DNA from: Bacteroidales bacterium
GTDB lineage: Bacteria; Bacteroidota; Bacteroidia; Bacteroidales; UBA3824
Length of the DNA: 64,000 nucleotides
Assembly: GCA_017417315.1 (NCBI GenBank)
Contig: JAFPZK010000046.1
Location: 124,001 to 188,000 of the forward strand
Direction of reading: 5' to 3'
The notes under the pieces were generated by a model, which had not been told where the DNA came from, made no database searches, and saw only the letters and a program-made list of their open reading frames with translations. Below are positions 25,071 through 34,520 of the stretch, in pieces. Position numbers and translations under genes: made by a program. Each line of letters begins with the position of its first letter. Within the stretch, counting starts at the first letter, position 1.

Positions 25071-27254
25071 ATGTCAGATAAAATCAAGATACTTTTTATA
25101 GTCAATCCTATTTCAGGAATTGGCAAACAGAAAAAAATTGAAAGTTTAATAGAAAAAAATTTAGATACAAAGAAGTTTGATTATCAGATAAGTTACACGC
25201 AATATGCAGGTCATGCCACTAAAATAGCCGAAGACTCCATTAACAAATTTGATGTTATCACGGCAGTCGGCGGTGACGGCTCTATTAACGAAATTGCTAA
25301 AACTTTGGCGGGGACTGAAACTGCTTTGGCGATAATTCCGTGCGGCTCAGGTAACGGACTTGCCCGTGCCTTAGGCATACCCGTCATGCCGAATTTAGCA
25401 ATAAAATATTTGAACAAAGCCGAATTTAAAATGATTGACACCTGCGAGGTCAACAAGCAGTTTTTTCTCTCGCTTGCAGGTGCGGGTTACGACTCGCAGG
25501 TTGCGCGGCGTTATCAGTTTTTGGAAGGGCGCGGTTTCAAAACCTATTTTAAGGCGATTATCGGTTCGTTTTTCAATTACAAACCGCTTGAATATACCCT
25601 CAACATCGACGGCAACGAAATAAAAAGAACGGCTCTTTTGATAACCGTCTGCAATTCGTCGCAATACGGTTACGGTTTTAAAATTTCGCCCGAAGCCGAG
25701 TTGGACGACGGACTGCTTGATGTCGTCATCGTTAAAAAACCGCAATTATGGAGAGTGCCTTTCGTGATGATTAACATAGCCTTAGGTCAGGCTCACAAAT
25801 CCAAATGCTTTGAAATAATCCGTTGCCGCAAGGTCGAGTTGTTAGGCAACAAAAAGGGGTGGATTAATCTTGACGGCGAGGCTTTAAGGCTCGACAAAAG
25901 CCTTGATTTTGTGGTAAAAGAGCATAACATCGTGCTTTTTTGTCAGCCGCCGCTGTTTCCTAATCCTAACGAATTGGTAAAAAAACTGTTGGAAAAACAG
26001 AAGGCGCAGTTAAAAAAAGTGATGGCTGCCGCCAAAAAAACTTTGCCTTTGTTTCTTTGCTTTTTTTTTATTCTTTTGGGTTGTAAAACGCCTCAGCCTC
26101 TGAGTTTGGTTTCGGGAAAAGCGGAACTTTCTCCTTGTTATAAAGCCGTGATTGATAGCATTGTAACTGACGCAATTCGTCAAAAGGCAATGCCGGGTTG
26201 CAGAATTTTTTGTGCGGTAAATCATTATACGGTTTTTGACGAAAGTTACGGCTACTTTACTTACGACAGCATAAAAAAAGTCAACGATTCTTCCGTTTAT
26301 GACTTGGCTTCGGTTACGAAGATAGCGGCTTCGGCTTTGGTTTTGATGAAACTTTATGAGGACAAAAAAATAGATTTGGATTTGCCTTTGACGGATTATT
26401 TTCACGGTTTGGACTCTAACGGTGCGACTTTGAGGGACGCTTTGGCACATCAGGCAGGTTTTCGTCCGGCTTTGGACTGGGTCGGAAAAAATAAAAACCT
26501 TGCCGTAGAAGTCTTAAATTCGCCGGAGGATTACGACATCAAAAAAGCAAGAAAACAATTAGCAGAATTTATTGTAAGTCAGCCGCTTAAACCAAGAGGC
26601 GAATATTTGTATTCTGACCTCGGATTTTTTCTTTACACGCTTTTCCCTTTAAAATTTTACGGTAAGGATTTTGACGTTTTTCTTTACGATAATTTTTACA
26701 GACCATTAGGTTTAAAAATGCGGTTTAAACCTTACGGCAAACTTCTTCAAAACATTCCGCCGACCGAAAACGACACTATTTGGCGCAAAAAAATTGTCTG
26801 CGGTACGGTGCATGACGAAGGTGCGGTTTTGATGGGCGGAATCTCCGGGCATGCGGGGCTTTTTTCTTCGGCTTCGGATTTGGCTGTTTTGATGCAAATG
26901 CTTTTGGACAAAGGCTGTTATGACGGTAAAAAATATTTTGAACCTCAGACCGTAAAACTTTTTACTTCTCAGGCTTTTGAAGGCAACCGTCGCGGATTGG
27001 TTTTTGATAAGCCGGTGATTGACAGTACTTTGAACGGTACTCCGTCAAAAAAAGCAAGTCCTGAAAGTTTCGGTCATACGGGGTTTACGGGGACGTTTGT
27101 TTGGGCAGATCCGAAATATAATATGGTGTTTGTTTTTTTGTGTAACTGCCCTTTTCCCGCGAGGAGTAAAATGTTGATGAAACTTGATGTCAGGACAAAA
27201 ATTCATGACGAGTTTTACAAAGCGTTGGAAAACGGCGGAATAATTTTTGAGTAA
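25071..27254 (+). CDS. Fusion of a DAGK/YegS-type lipid kinase with a periplasmic beta-lactamase-fold serine hydrolase
   Basis: 727 residues from ATG 25071 (a TTG lies two codons earlier). Residues 1-300 are a diacylglycerol/sphingosine kinase-type domain: IVNPISGIGKQ, the ATP-binding GGDGSINEIAKT, and CGSGNGLARALGIP. From about residue 318 comes a typical lipoprotein signal (MAAAKKTLPLFLCFFFILLG followed by Cys), then a class C beta-lactamase/esterase domain with SVTK (Ser414, Lys417), YSD in place of YSN, and HTG in place of KTG. No stop separates the halves. Either it is one membrane protein with kinase inside and hydrolase outside, or translation also begins at the internal ATG at 26022 to give a separate lipoprotein. 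Substrates of both halves are unknown. Confidence 0.85.
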   Translation: MSDKIKILFIVNPISGIGKQKKIESLIEKNLDTKKFDYQISYTQYAGHATKIAEDSINKFDVITAVGGDGSINEIAKTLAGTETALAIIPCGSGNGLARALGIPVMPNLAIKYLNKAEFKMIDTCEVNKQFFLSLAGAGYDSQVARRYQFLEGRGFKTYFKAIIGSFFNYKPLEYTLNIDGNEIKRTALLITVCNSSQYGYGFKISPEAELDDGLLDVVIVKKPQLWRVPFVMINIALGQAHKSKCFEIIRCRKVELLGNKKGWINLDGEALRLDKSLDFVVKEHNIVLFCQPPLFPNPNELVKKLLEKQKAQLKKVMAAAKKTLPLFLCFFFILLGCKTPQPLSLVSGKAELSPCYKAVIDSIVTDAIRQKAMPGCRIFCAVNHYTVFDESYGYFTYDSIKKVNDSSVYDLASVTKIAASALVLMKLYEDKKIDLDLPLTDYFHGLDSNGATLRDALAHQAGFRPALDWVGKNKNLAVEVLNSPEDYDIKKARKQLAEFIVSQPLKPRGEYLYSDLGFFLYTLFPLKFYGKDFDVFLYDNFYRPLGLKMRFKPYGKLLQNIPPTENDTIWRKKIVCGTVHDEGAVLMGGISGHAGLFSSASDLAVLMQMLLDKGCYDGKKYFEPQTVKLFTSQAFEGNRRGLVFDKPVIDSTLNGTPSKKASPESFGHTGFTGTFVWADPKYNMVFVFLCNCPFPARSKMLMKLDVRTKIHDEFYKALENGGIIFE

Positions 27255-27270
27255 TTTTTTTATTATTAGG

Positions 27271-28431
27271 ATGTTGAAAAAATTGAGTATGTTGAAAAAA
27301 ATTTTTAATGCGGTTAACAATTCGCCGTTTTCTTACGTTGCCAAAAAGGATAAACGTCAGGTTATCTCATTGATAATCATTATTTTGGTATCGCTTTTTT
27401 TGACGAAAGCGGTTCAAAAAGTCGCTCTCGGAACTGCGCCTAAAATTCCCGAAAATGAACTTCAAGCGTATAATCAGCGTATGGCAGAATTAAACGAAAT
27501 TTACAGTCAAAAAATTCAAGGCGACACTTTGAACCGTTTGGAGCAGTATCTTGTCAGCCGTTACGACAGCCTGAGACTTTTTAAATTCAATCCTAATACG
27601 GCTTCCGAAGCGGATTTGGAAAAACTCGGTTTGACGGAAAAACAAATCGCTAACCTCTTGAATTACAGAAACAACGGCGGCGTTTTTAAGACAGCCGAAG
27701 ATTTTAGAAAACTTTACGGATTAAGAACTATGCAGTTTAATTTTTTGAAGGATTATTTGTATTTTCAAGACACCGTTATCCCTGAAAAAGAAATAGTTAC
27801 GCAAGAAAAATCGTCAGAAAAGTATTTTGATTTTGACCCGAATTTCTTGACTCGCGAAGATATGTATAAAATGGGCTTTTCGACAAAACAAATAGAATCG
27901 TTTATGAAACTTCGCGACGAACAGGGCAAAAAGTTTTACGTCAAAAAAGATTTTTCTACCGTCTTTTTTATTGATAATCAGAAATATAAAGAACTTGAAA
28001 AATATATCAAAATAGATTTACAAAAACTTTTTAACGGCAAAAAACTTTTTGACTTGAATTTAGCGACTGAGGACGAATTAGTTGAAGTTGGTTTTACTCA
28101 CGGTGAGGCATCGGACGTTATAAAATTCAGAGAAAAAGTCGGATTTTTTTATGCTCCGTGGCAATTATCCGACTGCATAAAATACGATAGGGCAAACCTC
28201 TTGAAAAATAGCGTCTACACTTGTCAAAGCGTTGAATTAAAGAAAATCAACCTTAACAGCGTCCCAGAAGATGACTTAAAAAATCACCCGTATTTCACTG
28301 ATTTTCAAGTAAAAAAGATTATGGAATACCGCTCTCTTGGCAAAGTCTTCAAGCACATTGCCGACCTTCAAACGCTTTCAGCATTTTCGGAAAAGGATTT
28401 GAAAAAGTTAGGGCATTATTTGACGTTTTAG
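27271..28431 (+). CDS. Membrane-anchored protein with four ComEA-like helix-hairpin-helix units
   Basis: 386 residues from ATG 27271 (ATG 27289 is an alternative). A TM anchor (about 32-50, VISLIIIILVSLFLTKAV) is followed by four repeats of one HhH unit beginning FNPNTASEADLEKLGL, FDPNFLTREDMYKMGF, FDLNLATEDELVEVGF and INLNSVPEDDLKNHPY, each followed by a YR/FR...G.F segment. ComEA-type units usually bind double-stranded DNA without sequence specificity outside the cytoplasmic membrane during uptake. The anchor topology fits that, but DNA binding is inferred. It starts 16 bases after the kinase-hydrolase stop. Confidence 0.8.
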   Translation: MLKKLSMLKKIFNAVNNSPFSYVAKKDKRQVISLIIIILVSLFLTKAVQKVALGTAPKIPENELQAYNQRMAELNEIYSQKIQGDTLNRLEQYLVSRYDSLRLFKFNPNTASEADLEKLGLTEKQIANLLNYRNNGGVFKTAEDFRKLYGLRTMQFNFLKDYLYFQDTVIPEKEIVTQEKSSEKYFDFDPNFLTREDMYKMGFSTKQIESFMKLRDEQGKKFYVKKDFSTVFFIDNQKYKELEKYIKIDLQKLFNGKKLFDLNLATEDELVEVGFTHGEASDVIKFREKVGFFYAPWQLSDCIKYDRANLLKNSVYTCQSVELKKINLNSVPEDDLKNHPYFTDFQVKKIMEYRSLGKVFKHIADLQTLSAFSEKDLKKLGHYLTF

Positions 28432-28474
28432 ATTTTTTTTCATAATTTTACGGCGGAAAAATCTTGAAAAAAAT

Positions 28475-30895
28475 ATGCTCGAAGAAGAACTCAAAAATAG
28501 AATTTGGCAGCGGTATTTTAAGAAATTTGATTGCGCGGGAATAATCAAACGGATTGATTTTACGGTAAAATCATCTTCTGAGATTAATTCCGAGTATCAG
28601 TTATGGGCTGAGGCAAAACAAACTTCTACCGACATTTATAAAATGTTGGCGCAACTTATTGTAACCATCAAGCAAGATGCCTATAACATTTTACCGCCGA
28701 AATTTATCGGGTGTTTCGATAATGAAAAAATTGCGTTCGTTGAGTATAACGAGATTTTACCGATTTATGCCGTAAATGATTTCAATTGGTCTCAAACGCC
28801 CTCGCAGGTTGACGACAAAACGGTCAGCACGGTTAAGAAAATTGTCAACAATAAAAAAGTTTTCACGTTTTATTACGGAAAAGACGATGATGAAATTCAC
28901 AATTTTGTCGAACAAAATTTTATTGAAGGCGGCTCGTTGTTGTCAACTCTAATAGACAAAAATAATTTTATTTTCGTTTATCAAAAATGGCGGGAAATGG
29001 TAATGCCGTCAATTAATGCCGATTGGGTGAAATTGAAAGCAAATTATGGTGTTTATGACCGGGATTTTTTCTTGGCGGAACTCAACATCGACGACAACAA
29101 CACCACTGACCTTAACGACGACAAGGTGGCGTATCCCGATTTTTATATAACATTCAACGCCAATTCGCCGGCACCTTATATTATGAAGCGAACCGATGCG
29201 TTGGGATTGGACGTTTTGATACCGTTCAAGTTCAAGCACGGCGGCATCGAAAAATATGCCGAGTTTTGGAAACGTTACAAGCGTCCGCCGCAAAATATTT
29301 ATTGGGAATACATCATTTCTCGGTTGGATTTGCTTGTGCCGCAAGATGTCAGGGAGCGTAAAGGTGCATTTTTCACGCCGCAGATTTGGGTTGAAAAATC
29401 GCAAAAGTACATTGCCGAAGTGCTTGGCGACGACTGGCAGGAGAATTACTATGTATGGGATTGCTGTGCCGGTACGGGAAATCTTTTGAATGGTTTGAGC
29501 GACAAGTACAGGATTTTTGCGTCCACGCTCGACCAACAGGATGTCGATGTGATGAAAGACCGTATTAAAAACGGTGCGAACCTGTTGGAAAGTCACGTTT
29601 TTCAGTTTGATTTTTTGAACGACGACTTTTCAAAATGTCCTGAAAGTCTGCGCAAGATAATCAGCGACCCTGAAAAACGCAAAAAACTTGTCATCTACAT
29701 CAACCCGCCGTACAAGGAGGCGGCAAGCAGAAACACTGTTGCTAAGACAGGTCAAAACGCCACAGACGTTGCTGTTTTGCACAAGACATACAACAAGTAT
29801 TTCAATCAGATGGGCATTGCCGGACGTGAATTGTTTGCGCAATTTTTCATAAGGGTTTATAACGAAATCCCTGATTGTATCCTTGCGCAGTTTTCTAAAT
29901 TGAAAATTTTACAAGCACCTAATTTTGAATTGTTTAGAAATTCGTTCAAAGCCAAGTTGGAAAAACTGTTTCTTGTGCCTGCCAATTCGTTTGACAATGT
30001 TTCGGGCAAATTCCCGATTGGATTTTTTGTATGGAATTGCGGCAAAAAAGAAAAATTTGAATCCGTTGACGCCGACGTTTTTGACAGCAAAGGCGATTAT
30101 CTACGAAAAAAACATATTAACATACAGCAAGATTTTCAGTCAATCAACGATTGGATTATAACCACAAGAAACCGCAAAGATGAGAAAATGATTGGTTTTA
30201 TGTCAGCAAAAGGTGCTGACTTCCAAAACCAAAATTATAATTTTATACTTAATGATAAGTCGCAGTTGCCCCATCCTCGCGGCACGTGGGTTACAGACAA
30301 AAATATCATTGAAATTGGTATATATTTGGCTGTGCGTCAATGTATTGTGGCTGATTGGCTCAATGACAGAGAATTATATCGTTTCCCGGAAGAGGCTTGG
30401 AAAAATGATTTATTGTTTCAGACTAACTGTTTGATTTATACGATATTTAATCATCAGAACCATATTTCGTGTAAAAATGGTGTCAATCATTGGATTCCGT
30501 TTTCTGAAAGCGAGGTGGAAGCCCGTGATATGTTCGACAGTCATTTTATGTCGGATTTTTTGAAGGGCAAGATTAAACCATCTGCCAACCAAGGCACTTT
30601 GTTTGAGTCAGGTCAAACTACGAAATATGAGTTGGAGTTTTCCCCCGCCGCACAATCCGTACTTGATGCTGGGCGCAAACTTTGGAAATATTATTTCACT
30701 ATGGAAGATGCAAATTCTAATGCCTCACTTTATGACATTAAAGAATATTTTCAGGGTCGCGACAAAAATGGCAAAATGAACGCAGCCTCTTCCGATTCTT
30801 TTTATACGGAATTGATGGAAAACCTTAAAGCCGCACTTTGGGATTTAGGCGAGGAAATAAAACCGAAAGTTTATGAATACGGCTTTTTAATCTAA
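28475..30895 (+). CDS. Type IIG-like N6-adenine DNA methyltransferase, possibly with nuclease domain
   Basis: 806 residues. Methylase motifs: GAFFTPQIWV, motif I CAGTGNLL (about residue 331) and motif IV NPPY (about 409), the gamma-class adenine methylase order. N-terminal DFTVKSSSEINS...LWAEAKQ (about 22-50) looks like a PD-(D/E)xK site, which would make it a single-chain restriction-modification enzyme; the evidence for this nuclease is modest. The last ~300 residues would hold target recognition. No separate restriction or specificity subunit is adjacent. An Rpn-type nuclease gene follows after 32 bases. Confidence 0.8.
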   Translation: MLEEELKNRIWQRYFKKFDCAGIIKRIDFTVKSSSEINSEYQLWAEAKQTSTDIYKMLAQLIVTIKQDAYNILPPKFIGCFDNEKIAFVEYNEILPIYAVNDFNWSQTPSQVDDKTVSTVKKIVNNKKVFTFYYGKDDDEIHNFVEQNFIEGGSLLSTLIDKNNFIFVYQKWREMVMPSINADWVKLKANYGVYDRDFFLAELNIDDNNTTDLNDDKVAYPDFYITFNANSPAPYIMKRTDALGLDVLIPFKFKHGGIEKYAEFWKRYKRPPQNIYWEYIISRLDLLVPQDVRERKGAFFTPQIWVEKSQKYIAEVLGDDWQENYYVWDCCAGTGNLLNGLSDKYRIFASTLDQQDVDVMKDRIKNGANLLESHVFQFDFLNDDFSKCPESLRKIISDPEKRKKLVIYINPPYKEAASRNTVAKTGQNATDVAVLHKTYNKYFNQMGIAGRELFAQFFIRVYNEIPDCILAQFSKLKILQAPNFELFRNSFKAKLEKLFLVPANSFDNVSGKFPIGFFVWNCGKKEKFESVDADVFDSKGDYLRKKHINIQQDFQSINDWIITTRNRKDEKMIGFMSAKGADFQNQNYNFILNDKSQLPHPRGTWVTDKNIIEIGIYLAVRQCIVADWLNDRELYRFPEEAWKNDLLFQTNCLIYTIFNHQNHISCKNGVNHWIPFSESEVEARDMFDSHFMSDFLKGKIKPSANQGTLFESGQTTKYELEFSPAAQSVLDAGRKLWKYYFTMEDANSNASLYDIKEYFQGRDKNGKMNAASSDSFYTELMENLKAALWDLGEEIKPKVYEYGFLI

Positions 30896-30927
30896 TCAAT
30901 TTTGCAACAAAATAAAACCATACAATT

Positions 30928-31836
30928 ATGCCGTCAGAAGGATTATACGAACGTTACATAAATTTTTATACGGATTTTGCATTCAAGAAATTTTTCGGAA
31001 CACCGGCTAACAAGGAGTTTCTGATAAGTTTTCTTAACGCCCTACTCGGTTTGAAGGGAGGTGGCGAAATTAGAGATGTCCGCCATCTTAACACTGAAAA
31101 ACTGCCGATTGTAGAATCAGACCGCAAAGCCATATACGATGTTTATTGCGAAAACATCAATGGAGAAAAATTCATCGTTGAAATGCAGAAAGCATCTCAA
31201 ATCAATTTTATTGACCGCAGCCTTTATTACGCCTCATTCCCGATTCAAGAGCAAGGCGAAAAGGGTTATTTGTACAAACTTGACGGTTCAAAAAAAAGTT
31301 GGGACTATTCATTGAAAAAAGTATACGTAATAGGCGTTCTGAATTTTGTTTTGGATGACAATCCTAAACATACGGAAATGCTTACCCACGCAAAATTAAA
31401 GTACGACGAATACCCCGACGAACTTTACAGCGACAAATTGGAGTTCATAAACATTGAAATGCCCAAATTCGTAAAAAAAGAAGACGAACTTGACGGTATG
31501 CTTGACAAGTGGTTTTTTGCGATGAAGAATCTTTACCGTCTCGCCGACCGTCCGAAAGCCTTGCGCGAATCAATTTTCAAGAAACTTTTCAACCTCGCTG
31601 AAATCGCCAAATACGATTCTTCGGAGTTGATTGCCTATCGTGATAGTCTTAAAGATTACCGCGATTATTACAACACGATAGAGTATGCCAAAGCAGAAGG
31701 AAAAGCAGAAGGAAAAGCAGAAGGCGAAAAATCCAAAGCAATCGAAATCGCCCGCAACTTTAAAAATGCCGGCATTGATGTCAACTTTATCGCCGAAAAC
31801 ACGGGCTTAACCATCAACGAAATTAACTCTTTATAA
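30928..31836 (+). CDS. Rpn-family PD-(D/E)xK nuclease/transposase-like protein
   Basis: 302 residues. DFAFKKFFGTPANKEFLISF at the start and AIYDVYCENINGEKFIVEMQ (D...ExQ catalytic pattern) are hallmarks of the Rpn group, recombination-promoting nucleases seen in many Bacteroidota in several copies. The C-terminus has an AEGK repeat (12-base DNA repeat, about residues 256-267) and a helix-turn-helix-like end (NAGIDVNFIAENTGLTINEI). The PD-(D/E)xK core is complete. It lies next to the methylase and could be a mobile or defence-associated gene; no terminal repeats are visible. Confidence 0.88.
   Translation: MPSEGLYERYINFYTDFAFKKFFGTPANKEFLISFLNALLGLKGGGEIRDVRHLNTEKLPIVESDRKAIYDVYCENINGEKFIVEMQKASQINFIDRSLYYASFPIQEQGEKGYLYKLDGSKKSWDYSLKKVYVIGVLNFVLDDNPKHTEMLTHAKLKYDEYPDELYSDKLEFINIEMPKFVKKEDELDGMLDKWFFAMKNLYRLADRPKALRESIFKKLFNLAEIAKYDSSELIAYRDSLKDYRDYYNTIEYAKAEGKAEGKAEGEKSKAIEIARNFKNAGIDVNFIAENTGLTINEINSL
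31693..31728 (+). repeat. Three 12-base direct repeats inside the Rpn-type gene
   Basis: GCAGAAGGAAAA occurs twice and GCAGAAGGCGAA once, encoding AEGK AEGK AEGE. Slippage here would change the linker length in steps of four residues. Confidence 0.85.
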
Positions 31837-31842
31837 TTTTGA

Positions 31843-32670
31843 TTAATCGTATGCTGACGGCAACCTTTTGATTCTTGTCGGGTCAAAATCGTAGTTTTCT
31901 AAAAACCAAGACTTTAATTTCTTGTTAACTTTCAGATATTCAACGATTTCTGTCTCGTCGTTGTCCTTGAACCACATAACCATATTTTTGATGGCGGTTT
32001 GCCAACGCTGCGTATCAAAAAAGCCGTAAACTATCGCCGCCAAAACCACTGACAAAATCATCAACGAAATGCCTATGCTGTCGTAATACGGATATTTTAT
32101 GTACGTAAAAATGCCGCTTATCAAAAGGCAAACACTTGAAACTCCGATAATTATAAGATTTCTTTTCCAAGGATAACGGTCGCATTTTTCGGCAATTTCT
32201 TCGATCTTGGCTTTTATTCTTTCTTGTTTTTCTTGCGCATTTTTTGCCGCAGCCGCCTTCAAAACAGGGTCAACATTGTTTAAAGCACGGTTGAAATAAT
32301 CCGTCAGAAAAGTCAGATTTTGGGGCGCAGTTTTGCCCTCTGAACCGTCAAAAAGCAAAAGATAATTTTGAGTATTATCAACGCTGAAAACCAAACAATT
32401 ATTGTCGTTGAAAACGGGTAACAAATTCAAATTTAATTGTCCGAATTCTAACGTTATTGCTTGGGTTTGTTCGTTAAAACGCCAAATTCCGCTCGCATTG
32501 TTGCCGTTGTCAGAAATAAAAGCGTTGTTGTCGCTTTTGAAATACAAAAAAATTTGTTTTCCGTTTTCGTCAAAAATCTGCCAAGTCTTGTCGCAAAAAT
32601 TATTTGAAACCTCAAATTTGCGGCTGTATTGCGCTAAATGGCTGATTATGTCAAGTTTGTATGTTTTCAT
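31843..32670 (-). CDS. Two-TM membrane protein of unknown function
   Basis: 275 residues from the ATG at 32670 (a TTG two codons upstream is ignored). A beta-rich N-terminal part (about 1-115) reads like a small sensor or PH-like domain (KTWQIFDENGKQIFLYFKSD). A charged coiled-coil stretch (AAAKNAQEKQERIKAKIEEI) leads to two TM helices (about 175-215), and a soluble tail follows. No family recognised. It converges on the Rpn-type gene with only six bases between the stops. Confidence 0.65.
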   Translation of the reverse strand: MKTYKLDIISHLAQYSRKFEVSNNFCDKTWQIFDENGKQIFLYFKSDNNAFISDNGNNASGIWRFNEQTQAITLEFGQLNLNLLPVFNDNNCLVFSVDNTQNYLLLFDGSEGKTAPQNLTFLTDYFNRALNNVDPVLKAAAAKNAQEKQERIKAKIEEIAEKCDRYPWKRNLIIIGVSSVCLLISGIFTYIKYPYYDSIGISLMILSVVLAAIVYGFFDTQRWQTAIKNMVMWFKDNDETEIVEYLKVNKKLKSWFLENYDFDPTRIKRLPSAYD

Positions 32671-32685
32671 TGTCAAAATTTTGTC

Positions 32686-32694
32686 GCAAATTTA
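32686..32694 (-). promoter_or_regulatory. Promoter -7 element for the minus-strand membrane protein
   Basis: TAAATTTGC on the minus strand, 15 bases before the ATG. Confidence 0.55.
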
Positions 32695-32727
32695 CAAAAA
32701 GAAACTTAATATGTGAAAAAAAATTAT

Positions 32728-32736
32728 TAGTTTTGC
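32728..32736 (+). promoter_or_regulatory. Promoter -7 element for the MBOAT gene
   Basis: TAGTTTTGC, 26 bases before the ATG. Confidence 0.55.
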
Positions 32737-32762
32737 ACGGAATTTATTTCTAAACGTACAAA

Positions 32763-34520
32763 ATGGAATTTTTAAATAATCTCGCGGATTTATTTATTTT
32801 TAATCCTGACGAACCTTTGATTTTCAGCAGCGGACATTTTTTGCTGTTGTTTATTGTGTTTTTAACGGTTTATAACCTGATTTACAAGCATAAAACGGCT
32901 GTGTCGCTATATATAGTGGCGTTCAGTCTGTTTTTCTATTATAAAAGCAGCGGTCTTTATCTGTGGATTTTGGTCTTGACGACTGTTTTGAGTTATCTTT
33001 TCGGAAAGTTTTTGTCAGAGGCTAAAACCGAAGGCAAGAAAAAACTTTGGCTTGTAGCCGGTGTTGTGCCGCCGCTGTTGATGTTAGCGTATTTTAAATA
33101 CACTAACTTCTTGATTTTCAACTTTTCTCAAATTGTCGGCGAAAATTTTGCATTTCAAGAAATTTTTCTGCCGGTGGGAATTTCGTTTTACACATTTCAA
33201 AGTTTAAGTTACATTATTGACGTTTACCGCAAAAACGTTGAACCCGCTGATTCTCTGTTGGATTTTGCGTTTTATCTGACGTTTTTTCCTCAGTTGGTGG
33301 CTGGTCCTATCGTTAAAGCGAATTTGTTTTTGCCGCAACTCAAAAAAACGCCGGAAGTAACTCTGCCTGAGGCTTATACGGGACTTTGGATGATAATTTT
33401 GGGACTTTTTAAAAAGGCTGTCATTGCCGATTATATTGCTCAATACAACGACTTGATTTTTGCCGCTCCGCAAAATTACAACGGTTTTGAAAACCTGATG
33501 GCAGTTTACGGTTATGCTTTGCAAATTTTCTGCGACTTTTCGGGCTATTCTGACATGGCAATTGGTATCGGCAAAATTATGGGTTATGACCTCGGCGTTA
33601 ACTTTTTAAGCCCTTACAAAAGCCTCAGTGTTTCAGAGTTTTGGAAACGCTGGCATATTTCTTTGTCGAGTTGGTTGCAGGAATATCTTTATATTCCGCT
33701 GGGCGGCAACAGAGAAGTTTCGGCGTTTTCGGTGTATGCCGTGCCGGTGATGTTGATTTTGATTTCAGCACTAACTTGCTCATTACCATACACTTTAACG
33801 ATAACGATAATTGCAGTTTCAGGCTTGGCGGCATATAAAACTAAAAAGAATGTTTTGGTTATCATAACGTTGGTAGCGGCGACGATTTTTGCTGTTGCGG
33901 CGTTCAGCGAATCCGTTTTTTGCTCTTTGACGGTTGCGGTTTGCATTGTCGTTTGGATTATTTCGATTGCGAAACCTGATTCGTCAAAAATGATAAAAAC
34001 TGACGTTAACCTGCTCTTAACCATGCTAATAGGCGGTTTGTGGCACGGTGCGGCTTGGAAGTTTGTTTTTTGGGGCGGAGCGCACGGCGTTGCCCTCGGT
34101 ATTGACAAGTTGTTCAAAAAGATTTTGCCGCAAGATAACAAGGTCGTAACGTTTTTTTCTTGGCTGTTGACTTTTAATTTCGTGGTTTTCTTGTGGATGT
34201 TTTTCCGCGCTAACGATATTGAAAACGAAGGAGTTATAATTTCTGCGTTTGAAGTGCCGTTCGTAATGTTAAACCAAATTTTTGACAACTTCGACATAAC
34301 GTTTTTCTCGCATTTTTGGGCAGCGAGGGCGTTGTGGATAGTTTTGACGGTTTTTGGGTTTGTTTGTCATGCAATTCCTGAAAAAACGGCGGCAAGGATT
34401 CAAGAGGTTTTCGTAAAGTCGAATATTTTTATCAAGATAATTGTCTTACTTGTTGTAATACAATTAGTTGTACAGTTTCAGAGCGAAACTGTACAACCGT
34501 TTATTTATTTTCAATTTTAG
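32763..34520 (+). CDS. MBOAT-family membrane O-acyltransferase (AlgI-like)
   Basis: 585 residues, about 13 TM segments. Conserved MBOAT segments are seen: PVGISFYTFQSLSYIIDVYR, FWKRWHISLSSWLQEYLYIP with GGNR, and the catalytic-His motif GLWHGAAWKFVFWGGAHG (His428). AlgI relatives move acyl groups across the inner membrane for O-acetylation of an extracytoplasmic polymer, normally with an SGNH/AlgJ-type partner. No such partner and no alginate genes lie nearby, so the acceptor is unknown. The stop shares four bases with the convergent gene. Confidence 0.93.
   Translation: MEFLNNLADLFIFNPDEPLIFSSGHFLLLFIVFLTVYNLIYKHKTAVSLYIVAFSLFFYYKSSGLYLWILVLTTVLSYLFGKFLSEAKTEGKKKLWLVAGVVPPLLMLAYFKYTNFLIFNFSQIVGENFAFQEIFLPVGISFYTFQSLSYIIDVYRKNVEPADSLLDFAFYLTFFPQLVAGPIVKANLFLPQLKKTPEVTLPEAYTGLWMIILGLFKKAVIADYIAQYNDLIFAAPQNYNGFENLMAVYGYALQIFCDFSGYSDMAIGIGKIMGYDLGVNFLSPYKSLSVSEFWKRWHISLSSWLQEYLYIPLGGNREVSAFSVYAVPVMLILISALTCSLPYTLTITIIAVSGLAAYKTKKNVLVIITLVAATIFAVAAFSESVFCSLTVAVCIVVWIISIAKPDSSKMIKTDVNLLLTMLIGGLWHGAAWKFVFWGGAHGVALGIDKLFKKILPQDNKVVTFFSWLLTFNFVVFLWMFFRANDIENEGVIISAFEVPFVMLNQIFDNFDITFFSHFWAARALWIVLTVFGFVCHAIPEKTAARIQEVFVKSNIFIKIIVLLVVIQLVVQFQSETVQPFIYFQF

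Noticed and set aside
28475..30895. BREX/PglX methylase
   Set aside because: Shorter than PglX and no PglZ, BrxC or BrxL genes are nearby.
32763..34520. Alginate biosynthesis locus around the AlgI-like gene
   Set aside because: No AlgJ/SGNH partner or polymer synthesis genes are present in the neighbourhood.
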